Below are positions 9,580-18,860 of a DNA stretch of 64,000 nucleotides, piece after piece. The translations under genes and the position numbers were made by a program. Source of the stretch: Pseudoflavonifractor sp. An85 (GTDB lineage: Bacteria > Bacillota > Clostridia > Oscillospirales > Oscillospiraceae); the NCBI RefSeq assembly GCF_002161235.1, contig NZ_NFHE01000001.1, positions 62,001-126,000 on the forward strand. Reading direction: 5' to 3'. Numbering within the stretch: position 1 is the stretch's first letter; every line of letters begins with the position of its first letter. Under the pieces are notes generated by a model that ran no database searches, was not told the origin of the DNA, and saw only the letters and a list, made by a program, of their open reading frames with translations.

Positions 9580-10062
9580 ATGGGGAGAAAACGATTTGAG
9601 TACGAGATACGCGGTTACAGGTATGCGCCTGAGAGTTTCCGGGCTTTTAAAGGATTGCCGGGACAGAAAATGGAGCAGATCTCGTTGTCGGGTGAACAGC
9701 GTCGGAAAATGGGCTATCTCTGTATGACCCAAGGCGGCAAGGCGGGTGTAGCCTATGTAAAGCACATCGAGCGGGAGCGGGAACACAAGTGCCGGCGGTA
9801 CATGACCTATGGCTTTCTTCTCAAAGACGAGCCGCATCGGTATGTGTATTGCTCCAATCTTCGGTGTAGGGAGAGTGACACGCCCAAAGAGCGCCTGCGT
9901 ATCCTGCGCCTCTACCGGGAACATCTGGCCCAGACCGGCGGGCGTATTGAACAGAGTACCGAATGTGAGTTTGACGGAAATTTCCGCCCGGTTCATGTGC
10001 GGAAAAATTATGTGGTTGCCGACTTGAGCCGGCCGGTAGTGGTCTGGCTTTATACGGCATGA
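9580..10062 (+). CDS. Hypothetical protein, 160 aa
   Basis: ATG at 9580 behind GGAGGTCTTAG. A basic, soluble protein with many Arg/Lys/Tyr residues and no domain I recognise. A charged central stretch (KHIEREREHKCRR) could be nucleic-acid binding, but that is only an inference from charge. It is followed after 12 bases by the next gene with its own GGAG site, so it begins a small operon leading to the DNA ligase gene. Confidence 0.6.
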   Translation: MGRKRFEYEIRGYRYAPESFRAFKGLPGQKMEQISLSGEQRRKMGYLCMTQGGKAGVAYVKHIEREREHKCRRYMTYGFLLKDEPHRYVYCSNLRCRESDTPKERLRILRLYREHLAQTGGRIEQSTECEFDGNFRPVHVRKNYVVADLSRPVVVWLYTA

Positions 10063-10074
10063 AAGGAGAACTCC

Positions 10075-10293
10075 ATGAAACAGCTTGGAAATCTGGCCGT
10101 GGTCTGCGCCCAGCGCCCCGATGTGCTGATGCAGATTTATGGCAGCGAGGTAAGCGTACACACAGGAGAGGGGCCGGAACGGGCCGTCCTCACTGCAAAA
10201 TGGGATGATGATGAGACGATCCAGAGCATCATCCGGGAATTGAATTTTGGCCGGTATGCCCCGGACAGGGAAAGGATGGTGCGGCATGATTAA
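10075..10293 (+). CDS. Hypothetical protein, 72 aa
   Basis: ATG at 10075 behind AAAGGAG. Small, acidic, predicted mixed alpha/beta. No domain recognised. Its last 8 bases overlap the start of the next gene, indicating translational coupling within the 9.6-12.6 kb operon. Confidence 0.6.
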   Translation: MKQLGNLAVVCAQRPDVLMQIYGSEVSVHTGEGPERAVLTAKWDDDETIQSIIRELNFGRYAPDRERMVRHD

Positions 10294-10606
10294 AAACCTG
10301 AACCAGCTCAAACGCGCTCTTCGGCCTGGTATGCGTCTGGAAGTTATCGGCCACTGCCGGCCGGGGTGCATTGGGCAGCTGCGGGAGGTCACTTGGGTCA
10401 ATACCCAGGGCTTTTATACCAAAACGCTCAATCCGCCCGATCCGAAGCTCAATGCGGCAAACGAGGGGCGCGGCGCCATCCTCTGGTGGGGAGCCGCGCG
10501 CACCTGGGAATTTGAAGATGGGGTGTGCAAGTCATACACCCGTAGCGAACATACGGCGGAGACGCTGATTATGGCGTTCCGTGTTTTAGAAAAGGAGGCG
10601 GCCTGA
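10286..10606 (+). CDS. Hypothetical protein, 106 aa
   Basis: ATG at 10286 inside the end of the previous gene, with AAAGGATGG upstream. The sequence (RALRPGMRLEVIGH, then GQLREVTWVNTQGFY) looks like a small beta-barrel-like fold, but I do not recognise the family. Its stop overlaps the ligase start by one base (TGATG), so ligase translation is probably coupled to it. Confidence 0.6.
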   Translation: MIKNLNQLKRALRPGMRLEVIGHCRPGCIGQLREVTWVNTQGFYTKTLNPPDPKLNAANEGRGAILWWGAARTWEFEDGVCKSYTRSEHTAETLIMAFRVLEKEAA

Positions 10607-12627
10607 TGGACCAGAATTTGTTAATGAAGCAGCGGGAGCTGAACGACCGGCTCAACCGCTACCGGAATGAGTATTACAATCTCAACAGCCCAAGCGTCAG
10701 TGATGCGGTCTATGACCGATTGTTTGAGGAACTGCAGGAGTTGGAAAGTGCAACGGGCGTCCAGATGTCAAATTCGCCCACCAATACCGTAGGATACCCG
10801 GCGGTCAGCAAACTGGAAAAAACAAATCACTCGATTCCGCTGCTGTCTCTGGATAAAGTGAAGAATGCGGAGGATTTGTGCCGCTTTATGGGAGAGCATC
10901 AGGTGATGTTCATGCTCAAGTTGGACGGCCTTACCATCAAGCTGACCTATGAAGGGGGCAAATTGGTGGAGGCAGCTACCCGGGGCGACGGTGATGTGGG
11001 CGAAATCGTGACCCACAACACCCGCGCTATTGGCGGCATCCCCGAGAATATCCAATATGAAGACCGCCTGGTGGTCACCGGCGAGGCGTTCATCCGCCCC
11101 AGCGATTTTGAACAGCTGAAGACCACTCTGGTGGACAGCGATGGGAAACCCTACAAGAACGGCCGCAATCTGGCGGCCGGCTCAGTGCGCCTGTTTGACG
11201 CCGGGACCTGCCTGGGACGGCGACTGATGTTCATGCCGTTCACTGTGCTGGAGGGCATGGAGGAACTGCCTCGCAAGTCGGAGCGCCTCAAGGCGCTGCG
11301 GCCGCTGGGCTTTCTGCCCTGCAAGTACATGGTCACCAAGCGCCCTTTGACGCAGAAGGAAACCGAGGACGGTATCCGTCAGCTCAAGGAGTATGCGGCG
11401 GACGCTGATATTCCCATTGACGGTATCGTTATTACTTACAACGACATCGCGCTGTCCAAAAGCTGCGGGCGCACGGGCCATCACTACAAGGACGGCCTTG
11501 CCTTCAAATTTGAGGATGATTTGTTCCAGACAAAGCTCCAGACGATTGAATGGACGCCCGGCCGCACCGGCGAGATTGCCCCGGTTGCCATTTTTGAGCC
11601 GGTGGAGATCGACGGATGCGAAGTGTCCAGAGCCAGCCTGCACAACCTGTCCTTCATTGAGGATCTGGAATTGGTGCCGGGCTGCCGTATCCTGGTGAGC
11701 AAGCGAAACATGATCATTCCCCATGTGGAGGAAAACCTGGACCGGGGCAATTTTTCTATGGATGCCGTGATCCCGCACCAGTGCCCCTGCTGCGGAGAAC
11801 CGACCAGAATCCATGAAACCAGTGGCCGCGGTGAAAACGGCGAGGAACGGGTCATCAAGACCCTGTTCTGCGACAACGCCGCCTGCGAGACCCGGCGCCT
11901 TAAACAGTTCGTCCATTTTGTGAGCAAAAAGGCCATGAACATTGAGGGACTGTCGGAAGGAACGCTGGAAAAGCTGATTGGCCGCGGCTGGATTCACAGC
12001 TATCTGGACATTTACCGCCTGGATCAACATAGGAATGAGATCATCCGGATGGACGGTTTCGGTGAAAAGTCCTGGCAGCGTCTTTGGGACGCCATCCAGC
12101 AGAGCCGCAGCACGACATTCGAGCGGTATGTTATCGCTATGGACATCCCGATGGTCGGCAATACCGCCAGCAAGGTCCTTTGCCGGGAATTTCACGGCAG
12201 TCTGGACGAATTCCGGGATGCCGTCTATGGGGGCTATGACTTCCGACAGCTCCCGGACTTTGGAGAGACGCTGCACAACAACATTCAAGAATGGTTTAAC
12301 AAGGAAGAAAATTTCTGTATTTGGGAGGAATTACAGATGATGATGAACATTCAGAAACCGGTGGAGGCCGACAACCAGACCATCAACAGGGACAATTCTT
12401 TTTCCGGAAAGACCATTGTGGTCACGGGAAAGGTCGAGCCTTACACCCGCGACGAGATGAACAGCCTGATCGCCTCATTGGGGGCAGTGGCCGGCAGTTC
12501 GGTGACCCGCAAGACCGATTATCTGGTCTGCGGCGAGAAAGCCGGCAGCAAGCTGTCCAAGGCGCGGGAACTGGATATCCCGGTGCTGACGCCGGAGGAA
12601 TTTTTCCGCATGGCCGGTGTGGCTTAA
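10606..12627 (+). CDS. ligA: NAD-dependent DNA ligase LigA
   Basis: 673 aa, close to the usual length of chromosomal LigA. An N-terminal Ia domain with the Tyr pair is followed by the adenylation domain; the nucleotidyl-lysine is in MLKLDGLTIK (about residue 105). The OB fold, a four-Cys zinc finger (CPCC about residues 394-397, then CDNAACE), HhH repeats and a C-terminal BRCT domain (FSGKTIVVTGKVE to the end) follow. The enzyme seals nicks using NAD+. A complete ligase with BRCT on a mobile element, co-transcribed with small unknown genes, suggests the replicon brings its own lagging-strand or recombination processing. Confidence 0.95.
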   Translation: MDQNLLMKQRELNDRLNRYRNEYYNLNSPSVSDAVYDRLFEELQELESATGVQMSNSPTNTVGYPAVSKLEKTNHSIPLLSLDKVKNAEDLCRFMGEHQVMFMLKLDGLTIKLTYEGGKLVEAATRGDGDVGEIVTHNTRAIGGIPENIQYEDRLVVTGEAFIRPSDFEQLKTTLVDSDGKPYKNGRNLAAGSVRLFDAGTCLGRRLMFMPFTVLEGMEELPRKSERLKALRPLGFLPCKYMVTKRPLTQKETEDGIRQLKEYAADADIPIDGIVITYNDIALSKSCGRTGHHYKDGLAFKFEDDLFQTKLQTIEWTPGRTGEIAPVAIFEPVEIDGCEVSRASLHNLSFIEDLELVPGCRILVSKRNMIIPHVEENLDRGNFSMDAVIPHQCPCCGEPTRIHETSGRGENGEERVIKTLFCDNAACETRRLKQFVHFVSKKAMNIEGLSEGTLEKLIGRGWIHSYLDIYRLDQHRNEIIRMDGFGEKSWQRLWDAIQQSRSTTFERYVIAMDIPMVGNTASKVLCREFHGSLDEFRDAVYGGYDFRQLPDFGETLHNNIQEWFNKEENFCIWEELQMMMNIQKPVEADNQTINRDNSFSGKTIVVTGKVEPYTRDEMNSLIASLGAVAGSSVTRKTDYLVCGEKAGSKLSKARELDIPVLTPEEFFRMAGVA

Positions 12628-12655
12628 CCAGTCGGTTCATCAGAGTTTGACAATG

Positions 12656-12690
12656 GGGAGAGGGCGGTCTGCGTCCTCTCCCTATATTTT
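12656..12690 (+). terminator. Terminator after ligA
   Basis: The stem GGGAGAGG/CCTCTCCC (12656-12663 with 12675-12682) is followed by TATATTTTTAT. It lies 28 bases after the ligA stop and before the ribosome binding site of the next gene. Confidence 0.7.
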
Positions 12691-12706
12691 TATGGAGGAA
12701 CACCAT

Positions 12707-12931
12707 ATGGAAAGAAAGTATTTCATCCCTGTTGTCAATCGCGTTTATACCAACCGCAATAATAAACAGTACCGCTGCACCGGCTTCGTGGAGGGCAGCT
12801 GCCCGTGGGAAACGGTAGCCTATTTCACAAGGCTGTCCGACGGCTGGAGCCTGACTGCGCATGGACCGCAAATTTACGAAGATGGGACGATTGAATGGAA
12901 CTATTCTACCGGCGGGCATTGGCCGCAGTGA
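12707..12931 (+). CDS. Hypothetical protein, 74 aa
   Basis: The ATG at 12707 is chosen for spacing from TATGGAGG (12691-12698). A small soluble protein rich in aromatic residues (YFIPVVNRVY, then CPWETVAYF, ending GGHWPQ). No recognised domain. It is followed after 16 bases by a GTG-started large gene with its own AAGGAGGG, so it likely leads the unknown three-gene operon. Confidence 0.55.
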   Translation: MERKYFIPVVNRVYTNRNNKQYRCTGFVEGSCPWETVAYFTRLSDGWSLTAHGPQIYEDGTIEWNYSTGGHWPQ

Positions 12932-12947
12932 AAAGGAGGGAAATATT

Positions 12948-15065
12948 GTGACCCAAGAAATTATACCTGCATACAGCACCTTCCAGAAGGACATAGATCT
13001 TACGCTGTATCACGCCTTTGCTGAATTGGTTGTACAGACAGCCCAGGACGGTGAGGCGAGAATCCTCTACCGCCAGCTGGAAGCGAGACAAATCTGGCAG
13101 GAAGATCAGAATGTTTCCAGCTATTTTGAAGCTTACAGCCTGCGCTATCCCGGCGAAGTGCTGGAACGCTTCGAGGAAAAACTGGGGACAGACATACGCA
13201 TCCTGCGCGCGCTGGCGCTGGCCCTGGGCTACACCCGCCGGTGCCAGGCCGACACAATGTTTGTGGGCAATCAGCGGAACGATTTTATTCAAAAACTTCG
13301 CAGGACCACCGGGACGGATGTTTACCTGCAAGGCGCGCTCTATCTGCTGGAAACCGACGCTCTCCGGCGCCGCACGCGGCTGGATGAACTGGCCGCCAGG
13401 GAATACGCCAGGACGGAGGAGGCTCTGTTTGTGCTCTCCCTGTTTGATGATCCGGAGACCGGCTATCGGGCTATGCGGCCGCAGCTGACGCGGCTGTTTG
13501 GACCAGAAAGGACGATTTCTATGGCACGGGATTTCGGCGTGCTGGAATGGTTCATCCGTTTCTACGCTGAAGAGGCAAAACGCTATCGGGGAAAAAACGA
13601 TCTGGTATTGCGGACGCTGATGAAGCTGCCCTACATGAACATGAAGCCGGACAGTCGGGAATTTTCGGTTTTGCATACTGCCGGGTACAGCATGGAAGAG
13701 ATTACAATGGCAAATTCCCTGGCGGTGTGGGCCGACCGGATACCGGACCGGCTCTCATCCAAAGGCATTGTGGCGGAAAAGATCGCGGTGGCCTGCGTCC
13801 GAATGCTGCTGAACGGCCCGGATGGACAGCCGGAAGAGATCTATGCGTACATCAGCTGGCTGTTCCAGGTTTACAAGAAATTTGAGGTCAGGTACGAGGG
13901 ATATCAGGATCTCTGGGCAGCCATCCAGACGGGGCTTGCACCCACAGCCCCCCAGACTATCCTCTGGATGAATCAAACAATTAAAAGACAGTTCCCTTAT
14001 CGCTTCGATGTCTTCGACCCGCGATACGACATTCTGGCAAACGAGCTGAGTAATGAGGAATATGCGGAACTGTTTACCGTGCAGATGCTCCGTTCCCGTG
14101 CGGCGATCCCGCTACGGCGCTGGCTTACGCGGTATCAGGCCCTGACTGGTGTGGAGTATATTGAGTATTTTAACAAGCGCCATTGGCTTACGCTTCGCAG
14201 CTTTGTTTTGCTGGTGGAGCGAAAGGAGATCAATTTGTGGCAGTTTTTTGAGCAGCACAAGGGGGACGGGGCTCGTGCCCATCCTCTGGAGCTTTTAGAG
14301 GAATATGCGCTGAAAATCTCCAGCTGTCGGTGCTTTCGGTTTGCGCAAAAGCTGTTCAGTCAGTACACTTTCTCCCAGCTACAGGAAATTTTCGGAGATA
14401 ACTTTTATTTCCACCAGAAGTTTGTCAAGAAGGAAAGCTATTATAACAAAAAAGTCCAATCGTTCTCTATGGTCCGGCCGTTCCTGACAGCGGAGCAGCA
14501 CCGCCAGCTTTATGACTGGATCGATGCCTCGCTCTTTCAGACAGAGCCGGAATACTATGATTCGTTTGTCCTCTGTGCCCTGAAGGCCCCGGTGATCCAG
14601 CGCATCTATGACAAACCGCTGCTGGCGTCTGTGCTGAGGCAGCTTCTGACACACGATGCCTGCAATGGCTACGAAGTAAATCAGTTAAAGGAGCGGTTCT
14701 ATTCCAAGGAAGAAATGGAGACCGACCGAAAAGCCACCGCCGAACAGGAAGAACAGGAAAAGGAACGCCAGTGGCAGCAGCAGGTCATGAAGTGTCAGGA
14801 GAAACTGGCAAGTTGCTATAATGGCAGCGCGGAATCCCTGATCCAGTTCATGCACGGATATCATTTTGGTGAGATCAGGAAAGCTGCGCTGGGTATGGTC
14901 TATGAAAAATTGTTGGAATGGCCGGCAGGCTACGCTCAGACCCTTGAGGCGGCGGAAATGTGGAAATTTTTTGAGCTGTGCGGGAGTCTTGTGATGTATG
15001 AGCCTCGGCCGCGCAGAGAGATATTGACAATGGTGCAAACCATCGTAGGAGGTGAAGCAGCATGA
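12948..15065 (+). CDS. Large hypothetical protein, 705 aa, mostly alpha-helical
   Basis: GTG at 12948 behind AAAAGGAGGG. The protein is rich in Leu, Arg, Glu and Tyr with no membrane segment, consistent with an all-helical, HEAT/TPR-like solenoid. A highly charged coiled stretch near residues 575-605 (repeated Glu/Gln/Lys) precedes a conserved-looking C-terminal block (LIQFMHGYHFGEIRKAALG). I do not recognise the family. Its stop overlaps the start of the 824-aa gene by 4 bases (ATGA), implying co-translation and probably a complex. Confidence 0.7.
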   Translation: MTQEIIPAYSTFQKDIDLTLYHAFAELVVQTAQDGEARILYRQLEARQIWQEDQNVSSYFEAYSLRYPGEVLERFEEKLGTDIRILRALALALGYTRRCQADTMFVGNQRNDFIQKLRRTTGTDVYLQGALYLLETDALRRRTRLDELAAREYARTEEALFVLSLFDDPETGYRAMRPQLTRLFGPERTISMARDFGVLEWFIRFYAEEAKRYRGKNDLVLRTLMKLPYMNMKPDSREFSVLHTAGYSMEEITMANSLAVWADRIPDRLSSKGIVAEKIAVACVRMLLNGPDGQPEEIYAYISWLFQVYKKFEVRYEGYQDLWAAIQTGLAPTAPQTILWMNQTIKRQFPYRFDVFDPRYDILANELSNEEYAELFTVQMLRSRAAIPLRRWLTRYQALTGVEYIEYFNKRHWLTLRSFVLLVERKEINLWQFFEQHKGDGARAHPLELLEEYALKISSCRCFRFAQKLFSQYTFSQLQEIFGDNFYFHQKFVKKESYYNKKVQSFSMVRPFLTAEQHRQLYDWIDASLFQTEPEYYDSFVLCALKAPVIQRIYDKPLLASVLRQLLTHDACNGYEVNQLKERFYSKEEMETDRKATAEQEEQEKERQWQQQVMKCQEKLASCYNGSAESLIQFMHGYHFGEIRKAALGMVYEKLLEWPAGYAQTLEAAEMWKFFELCGSLVMYEPRPRREILTMVQTIVGGEAA

Positions 15066-17536
15066 CAAACACATTGAAGCATTTAGCCCTGCTCGTCCGC
15101 ATGGAGAGCAGCGGCCTGAAACTGGGGTTGACGGGAAAATTCCCGGAGGATGCCCTGGACCAGACCTGCGAGCGGGTGGAAACTTTTCAATTACAGAACA
15201 GGCTCCGCACCGGAAATGACAATACGCAAATTCAGAAGGAACTTGTACGGACGCCGGAATTTGCGGCGCTCTACCATGCGCTGTGCAATGATGGGGTGGA
15301 TGACCGGTCGATCACAAGTATGCTCCAGTCGGCTGTAGCCTGCGATGAGCAGTTGACGCAGTATCCCAAAGAACAGGTGCTGGCGGCAGCGGGAACGGAT
15401 ATCCCTTTGTCCCTGCGATTTTATTACATGAAATTCTACCTGCCGTTTATCAAGTATGAGGAAGAAGGAGAGGCCATCATTGACAACATCAATGCCTTCC
15501 CGGCCACAGAACGGGAGGAATTATCCGCATTGACGGACGCACAGAAGAACATGATGCGGCAGCCGTTTCTCGGCCCGTACCTGTTCAACTGGAACAACAA
15601 TGCGCGCGAGGCGCTGGAGCTGCTGGAACAGAACAAGCCCCTTCAGCGGGTCCTGACACTGCTCTACCGGCAGGGGGTGGCGCTTGATCTGAACGCGGCA
15701 CGGCTCAAAGACCTTTGCTGGGTAGAGACGGCCGATGTGATGAAATTCCGCCGCCTGCTGGCCGCCTTTGAATATGATACCGAAGACATCGATGCCTTTT
15801 TTGAGCGGTGGCTGGAAAATCACGCGGGGCAGTATGACCTTAACTGGTTTATCTCGCACACAGCGCCGCTGGACAAAGGACAGCGGCAGGAGATCCTGCG
15901 AAATGACCTGAGCTATCTCAACGCCCTGTACTCCGGGAGGCTCCATCTGGATTTCAGCTCTATCCGGCGTCATCAATTCCCTATCCTCACTTATGCAGTG
16001 CGGCATGGGAAGAAGCATTTTCTGGATCTGGTGAGCGAGCACAGCGAGCTGTTCCTTTCGCTGGGACGGTATGCGCTGCTGTTTGAGGATAAGTTCTGTG
16101 AACACTGCAACCTCAACAGCCTCACAGCCAGGAACCTGCAGGCGTGCGATACAGTAGAACGCGGCAGCAGCCATTTTGACCTGCTGGAAGACGGCAGGCA
16201 GTACACCTTTGAAGAGATGTGGCTGCTGTGGCAGCAGGATGAAATCTATGTCCGGCTCTACGCCATGCTGACGCCCCTTTCCGTGGACAGACGGCTGCTC
16301 ACTTTGCGCCAGCTATTGAAGCATGGGCTGGTCAGCCACCACATGGAAGACCAGGAACTGGAACAGCTTGCCCGGTGTCTGCTGGAAAAGCCGTTCAGTG
16401 AGTGGTATCGAGGCACTTTTGGACACATCCGCGGCCTGACCCGGAGGACGGCCATGTGGCTGCTGCGGAAATATGAGCAGCTGCAGGTATTTATCCAGGA
16501 GATGCAGTCCGAGGCGGACGCGATCTTTGCGCTCAACAACGGGGCGGTGATTGCCGGACAGAAAAACTGGACGCAGGTTCGTGCCGCTGTTTTGACGATG
16601 GATCGGGACTGGCTTGACCTGAAAGAAAGGTTTTCCATTACCGATGAATTTGTGGAGCAGCACAGGGAGCCGGTCACCAATTTCCTGCTGCGCGGCGGCA
16701 GTGCGATGGTGCGCTCTCTGTACGGCTACCTGCAAGGCAACGACAAGGCTATTGAGGCCTTGAGAAGGATCGTACAGGCCGAACTGATGGGCCAATTCTA
16801 TGCGTTGAAATATTTTGCCGATGACCTGCAGCGGGAGATTCGCTATCCCATCAGCGAGGTGCAGGAGGCAACATGGAAACCCAATCTCACACTGAAGCGG
16901 GGAGCATTTTCCGCGGAAGAAGCGGATGATTTCTACTTTACGATGAGGCTGGGAGAATTGCCCCGCACCACATGCCTTTCCTGCTGGGACGGAAACCAGA
17001 GGGACTGCCTGCTGGCAGCCTTTGATTCCAACAAGAAGATGATCTTGATTCGGAAAGGTGAAGACATTGTGGGCCGCGCCTGCATCCGGCTGACAAAAGG
17101 GGCGTTCCAACGACCTGCGGACTTTAATTTTTCTTTTGCTGATCTGGCTCAAGTGCAGTCGGCGGATAAAAAGCGCGCTGCTGACGAAATGCTGGTTCTG
17201 TTTTTGGAGCGCATCTATACTTCCAGATTGAACGATGAAGAAGTGAAAACCGCAATGAAGCTGGCCGTTTCCCTGGTGACGCAGAAAGCGGCGGCCATCG
17301 GCGCCGTCGCTGTGCTGGCGCGGCGCTATCTGGGCTGCTATGACCGCGATCAGTATGTTGGCAGCCACTTCTATGTGTATATCTCAAAATCCAAAAACGG
17401 ACAGCAGTATCTGGATTCAATGGGAGGCGCCGCGGTGACTTCCCACAAAGAGCAATATACGGGGGCTGTTTTTCTCGTAGAACAGGCGGCGATGCGCACG
17501 GCAGCGCCGCAGAAGGAGGATGAATTATATGAATGA
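15062..17536 (+). CDS. Large hypothetical protein, 824 aa
   Basis: ATG at 15062 overlaps the previous stop, with AGGAGGTGAAGC upstream. The first ~600 residues look helical. The C-terminal ~200 residues differ: TTCLSCWDGNQ followed by KMILIRKGEDIVGRACIRL and later a YISKSKNGQQYLD segment. This cysteine-containing block, with beta-strand-like IL-IRK-IVGRA segments, looks like a compact enzymatic or binding domain fused to a helical scaffold. No family recognised. The 7-8 base overlap with the next gene makes a coupled three-gene set (705, 824, 211 aa). Confidence 0.7.
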   Translation: MTNTLKHLALLVRMESSGLKLGLTGKFPEDALDQTCERVETFQLQNRLRTGNDNTQIQKELVRTPEFAALYHALCNDGVDDRSITSMLQSAVACDEQLTQYPKEQVLAAAGTDIPLSLRFYYMKFYLPFIKYEEEGEAIIDNINAFPATEREELSALTDAQKNMMRQPFLGPYLFNWNNNAREALELLEQNKPLQRVLTLLYRQGVALDLNAARLKDLCWVETADVMKFRRLLAAFEYDTEDIDAFFERWLENHAGQYDLNWFISHTAPLDKGQRQEILRNDLSYLNALYSGRLHLDFSSIRRHQFPILTYAVRHGKKHFLDLVSEHSELFLSLGRYALLFEDKFCEHCNLNSLTARNLQACDTVERGSSHFDLLEDGRQYTFEEMWLLWQQDEIYVRLYAMLTPLSVDRRLLTLRQLLKHGLVSHHMEDQELEQLARCLLEKPFSEWYRGTFGHIRGLTRRTAMWLLRKYEQLQVFIQEMQSEADAIFALNNGAVIAGQKNWTQVRAAVLTMDRDWLDLKERFSITDEFVEQHREPVTNFLLRGGSAMVRSLYGYLQGNDKAIEALRRIVQAELMGQFYALKYFADDLQREIRYPISEVQEATWKPNLTLKRGAFSAEEADDFYFTMRLGELPRTTCLSCWDGNQRDCLLAAFDSNKKMILIRKGEDIVGRACIRLTKGAFQRPADFNFSFADLAQVQSADKKRAADEMLVLFLERIYTSRLNDEEVKTAMKLAVSLVTQKAAAIGAVAVLARRYLGCYDRDQYVGSHFYVYISKSKNGQQYLDSMGGAAVTSHKEQYTGAVFLVEQAAMRTAAPQKEDELYE

Positions 17537-18161
17537 CCGCACTCTGGTAAAATTACGATGCAATAAGGAAATGTTGGATATTCGGACTGTATCCTGGACC
17601 CGGAAATCCCCCTACAGTTTTTCCATTTTGAGAAGCGAACTCCAGCAACTGGAGCAACGGCCACAAAACCGGCTGATTTCCGGTGACTGCGGTTCCTTTG
17701 CCGTCCTGCGGCTGACGCAGAGGCCAGGTGACATGAAGATGCTGGAGATCCGGTTCACCTGGCTTCAGGAGATCGGCGCCGGTAAAGTACACGGCTGGCA
17801 GGAGAATATTCGGCTACCCTATGAGCCGTTCCATGTTTTTGTGGAAAATGGAGAGGATATGGATGGCGCAGAGTGGCGCCACCTTTCCGTTCCGGAAATG
17901 CTCATGCCTCGTTATGAGTTCCACAGCCGGAAAAATCTCCATGAGGTTGCCCGGCGGCCCGTTCTCCGGCGCAAGCTGGGACGAGTCCTGGGGCGGCATT
18001 TCCAGTGGCGCGGCACAGAAAAGATCGTCATTTATGATGACGGCCAGCCTTACAGCTTCTTTTTTGAAGAATACACGCCTTATGGCATAGGGATCTGCGG
18101 CGGTATCATCCTGAATAGCGCCGAGGACTTGGCAAAGGCCCAGTACAGCGTACATACCTAA
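17529..18161 (+). CDS. Hypothetical protein, 210 aa
   Basis: The ATG at 17529 is preferred over the ATG at 17520 because AAGGAGG (17513-17519) sits at correct spacing; it overlaps the 824-aa gene by 8 bases. A basic protein with an arginine-rich middle (ARRPVLRRKLGRVLGRHF). No domain recognised. It is the last gene of the backbone transcript, which ends at a strong terminator (18195-18239). Confidence 0.62.
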   Translation: MNDRTLVKLRCNKEMLDIRTVSWTRKSPYSFSILRSELQQLEQRPQNRLISGDCGSFAVLRLTQRPGDMKMLEIRFTWLQEIGAGKVHGWQENIRLPYEPFHVFVENGEDMDGAEWRHLSVPEMLMPRYEFHSRKNLHEVARRPVLRRKLGRVLGRHFQWRGTEKIVIYDDGQPYSFFFEEYTPYGIGICGGIILNSAEDLAKAQYSVHT

Positions 18162-18194
18162 ACAGTACGCTGATTTCGTGTAACAAACGCAACG

Positions 18195-18239
18195 CCGCCG
18201 GGCAGAGGGATTTTCCTTCTGCCCGGCGGTATTTTTTGT
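18195..18239 (+). terminator. Strong Rho-independent terminator ending the left backbone operon
   Basis: A perfect 12-bp stem (18195-18206 with 18218-18229) is followed by ATTTTTTGTTT. It marks the change from GC-rich backbone to AT-richer accessory DNA. Confidence 0.88.
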
Positions 18240-18319
18240 TTCCAATGGAAAAGTTCATATTCCTATGATATACTCATATCAGCTTCAAATTCAAATCACG
18301 ATATAAGGGGGCGAAACTC

Positions 18320-18739
18320 TTGGATAATAACAGCAACAAAAAGCGGGAAAAAATAATCACATTCATTTTTGGGGCGCTTCTAATCATCATCGTCCTGGCC
18401 ATAATCGCCATATTCAGCGGTGCAATTATGCGTCTGCTCGGCTTTGAATATGAGAGCGTCGGCGGCTTTATCCTCTATTTTATAATCGCATCGGTTGTTT
18501 CGTATCCCATAAATTTAATAGCGGGCGCACTACCAAAAGCTTTGCTTAATCTTGACAGAATAACAAGGGAAATAGCTGTCTGTATGTATGTGTTGTTAGA
18601 TACTATCGCTACATTTTACGGTTTCTATATCGTCGATTATTTCATGCCCTCTGTATCTGCAAATACTATTTCGCTGATTGTTTTGGCTCTGGTGTTTGCG
18701 CTCTTTGGGATTAGCGATATCAAGAAAAAAGAGTGCTAA
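18320..18739 (+). CDS. Small integral membrane protein, 139 aa
   Basis: TTG start at 18320 behind AAGGGGGCG. A lysine-rich N-terminus (NNSNKKREK) is followed by about four hydrophobic segments (residues ~10-35, 47-70, 88-110, 113-132). The charge pattern fits a cytoplasmic N-terminus. YrvL-like regulatory membrane proteins have this size and topology, but I cannot confirm that. Base composition is much more AT-rich than the genes to the left, so it belongs to the accessory island. Its 3' end overlaps a remnant of an opposite-strand sigma gene. Confidence 0.62.
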   Translation: MDNNSNKKREKIITFIFGALLIIIVLAIIAIFSGAIMRLLGFEYESVGGFILYFIIASVVSYPINLIAGALPKALLNLDRITREIAVCMYVLLDTIATFYGFYIVDYFMPSVSANTISLIVLALVFALFGISDIKKKEC

Positions 18740-18860
18740 GTTCACTTTTTTCACATTTTCCATTATGATACTTTGTATAGTCGCCGTATTTATCTGCACT
18801 TGCAGTTATGGCAGCTTCGTTCCGCTCCCAATACAATCCGATGATTTCATTGTCCTTCAT
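18720..18860 (-). pseudogene. Truncated 5' end of an ECF-type sigma-70 factor gene
   Basis: Reading leftwards from ATG 18860, behind a perfect AAAGGAGG, the first ~30 codons (KDNEIIGLYWERNEAAI, then DKYGDYTKYH) match the start of the RNA polymerase sigma family common in Clostridia (typically D-x-x-II-x-LY-x-x-R-x-x-x-AI, then KYG-x-YC). Similarity then stops and the frame closes after 46 residues, inside the 3' end of the convergent membrane gene. The rest of the sigma factor is missing, which marks an old deletion or insertion junction near 18.77 kb. The region between here and 19055 holds nothing else I can identify. Confidence 0.6.
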
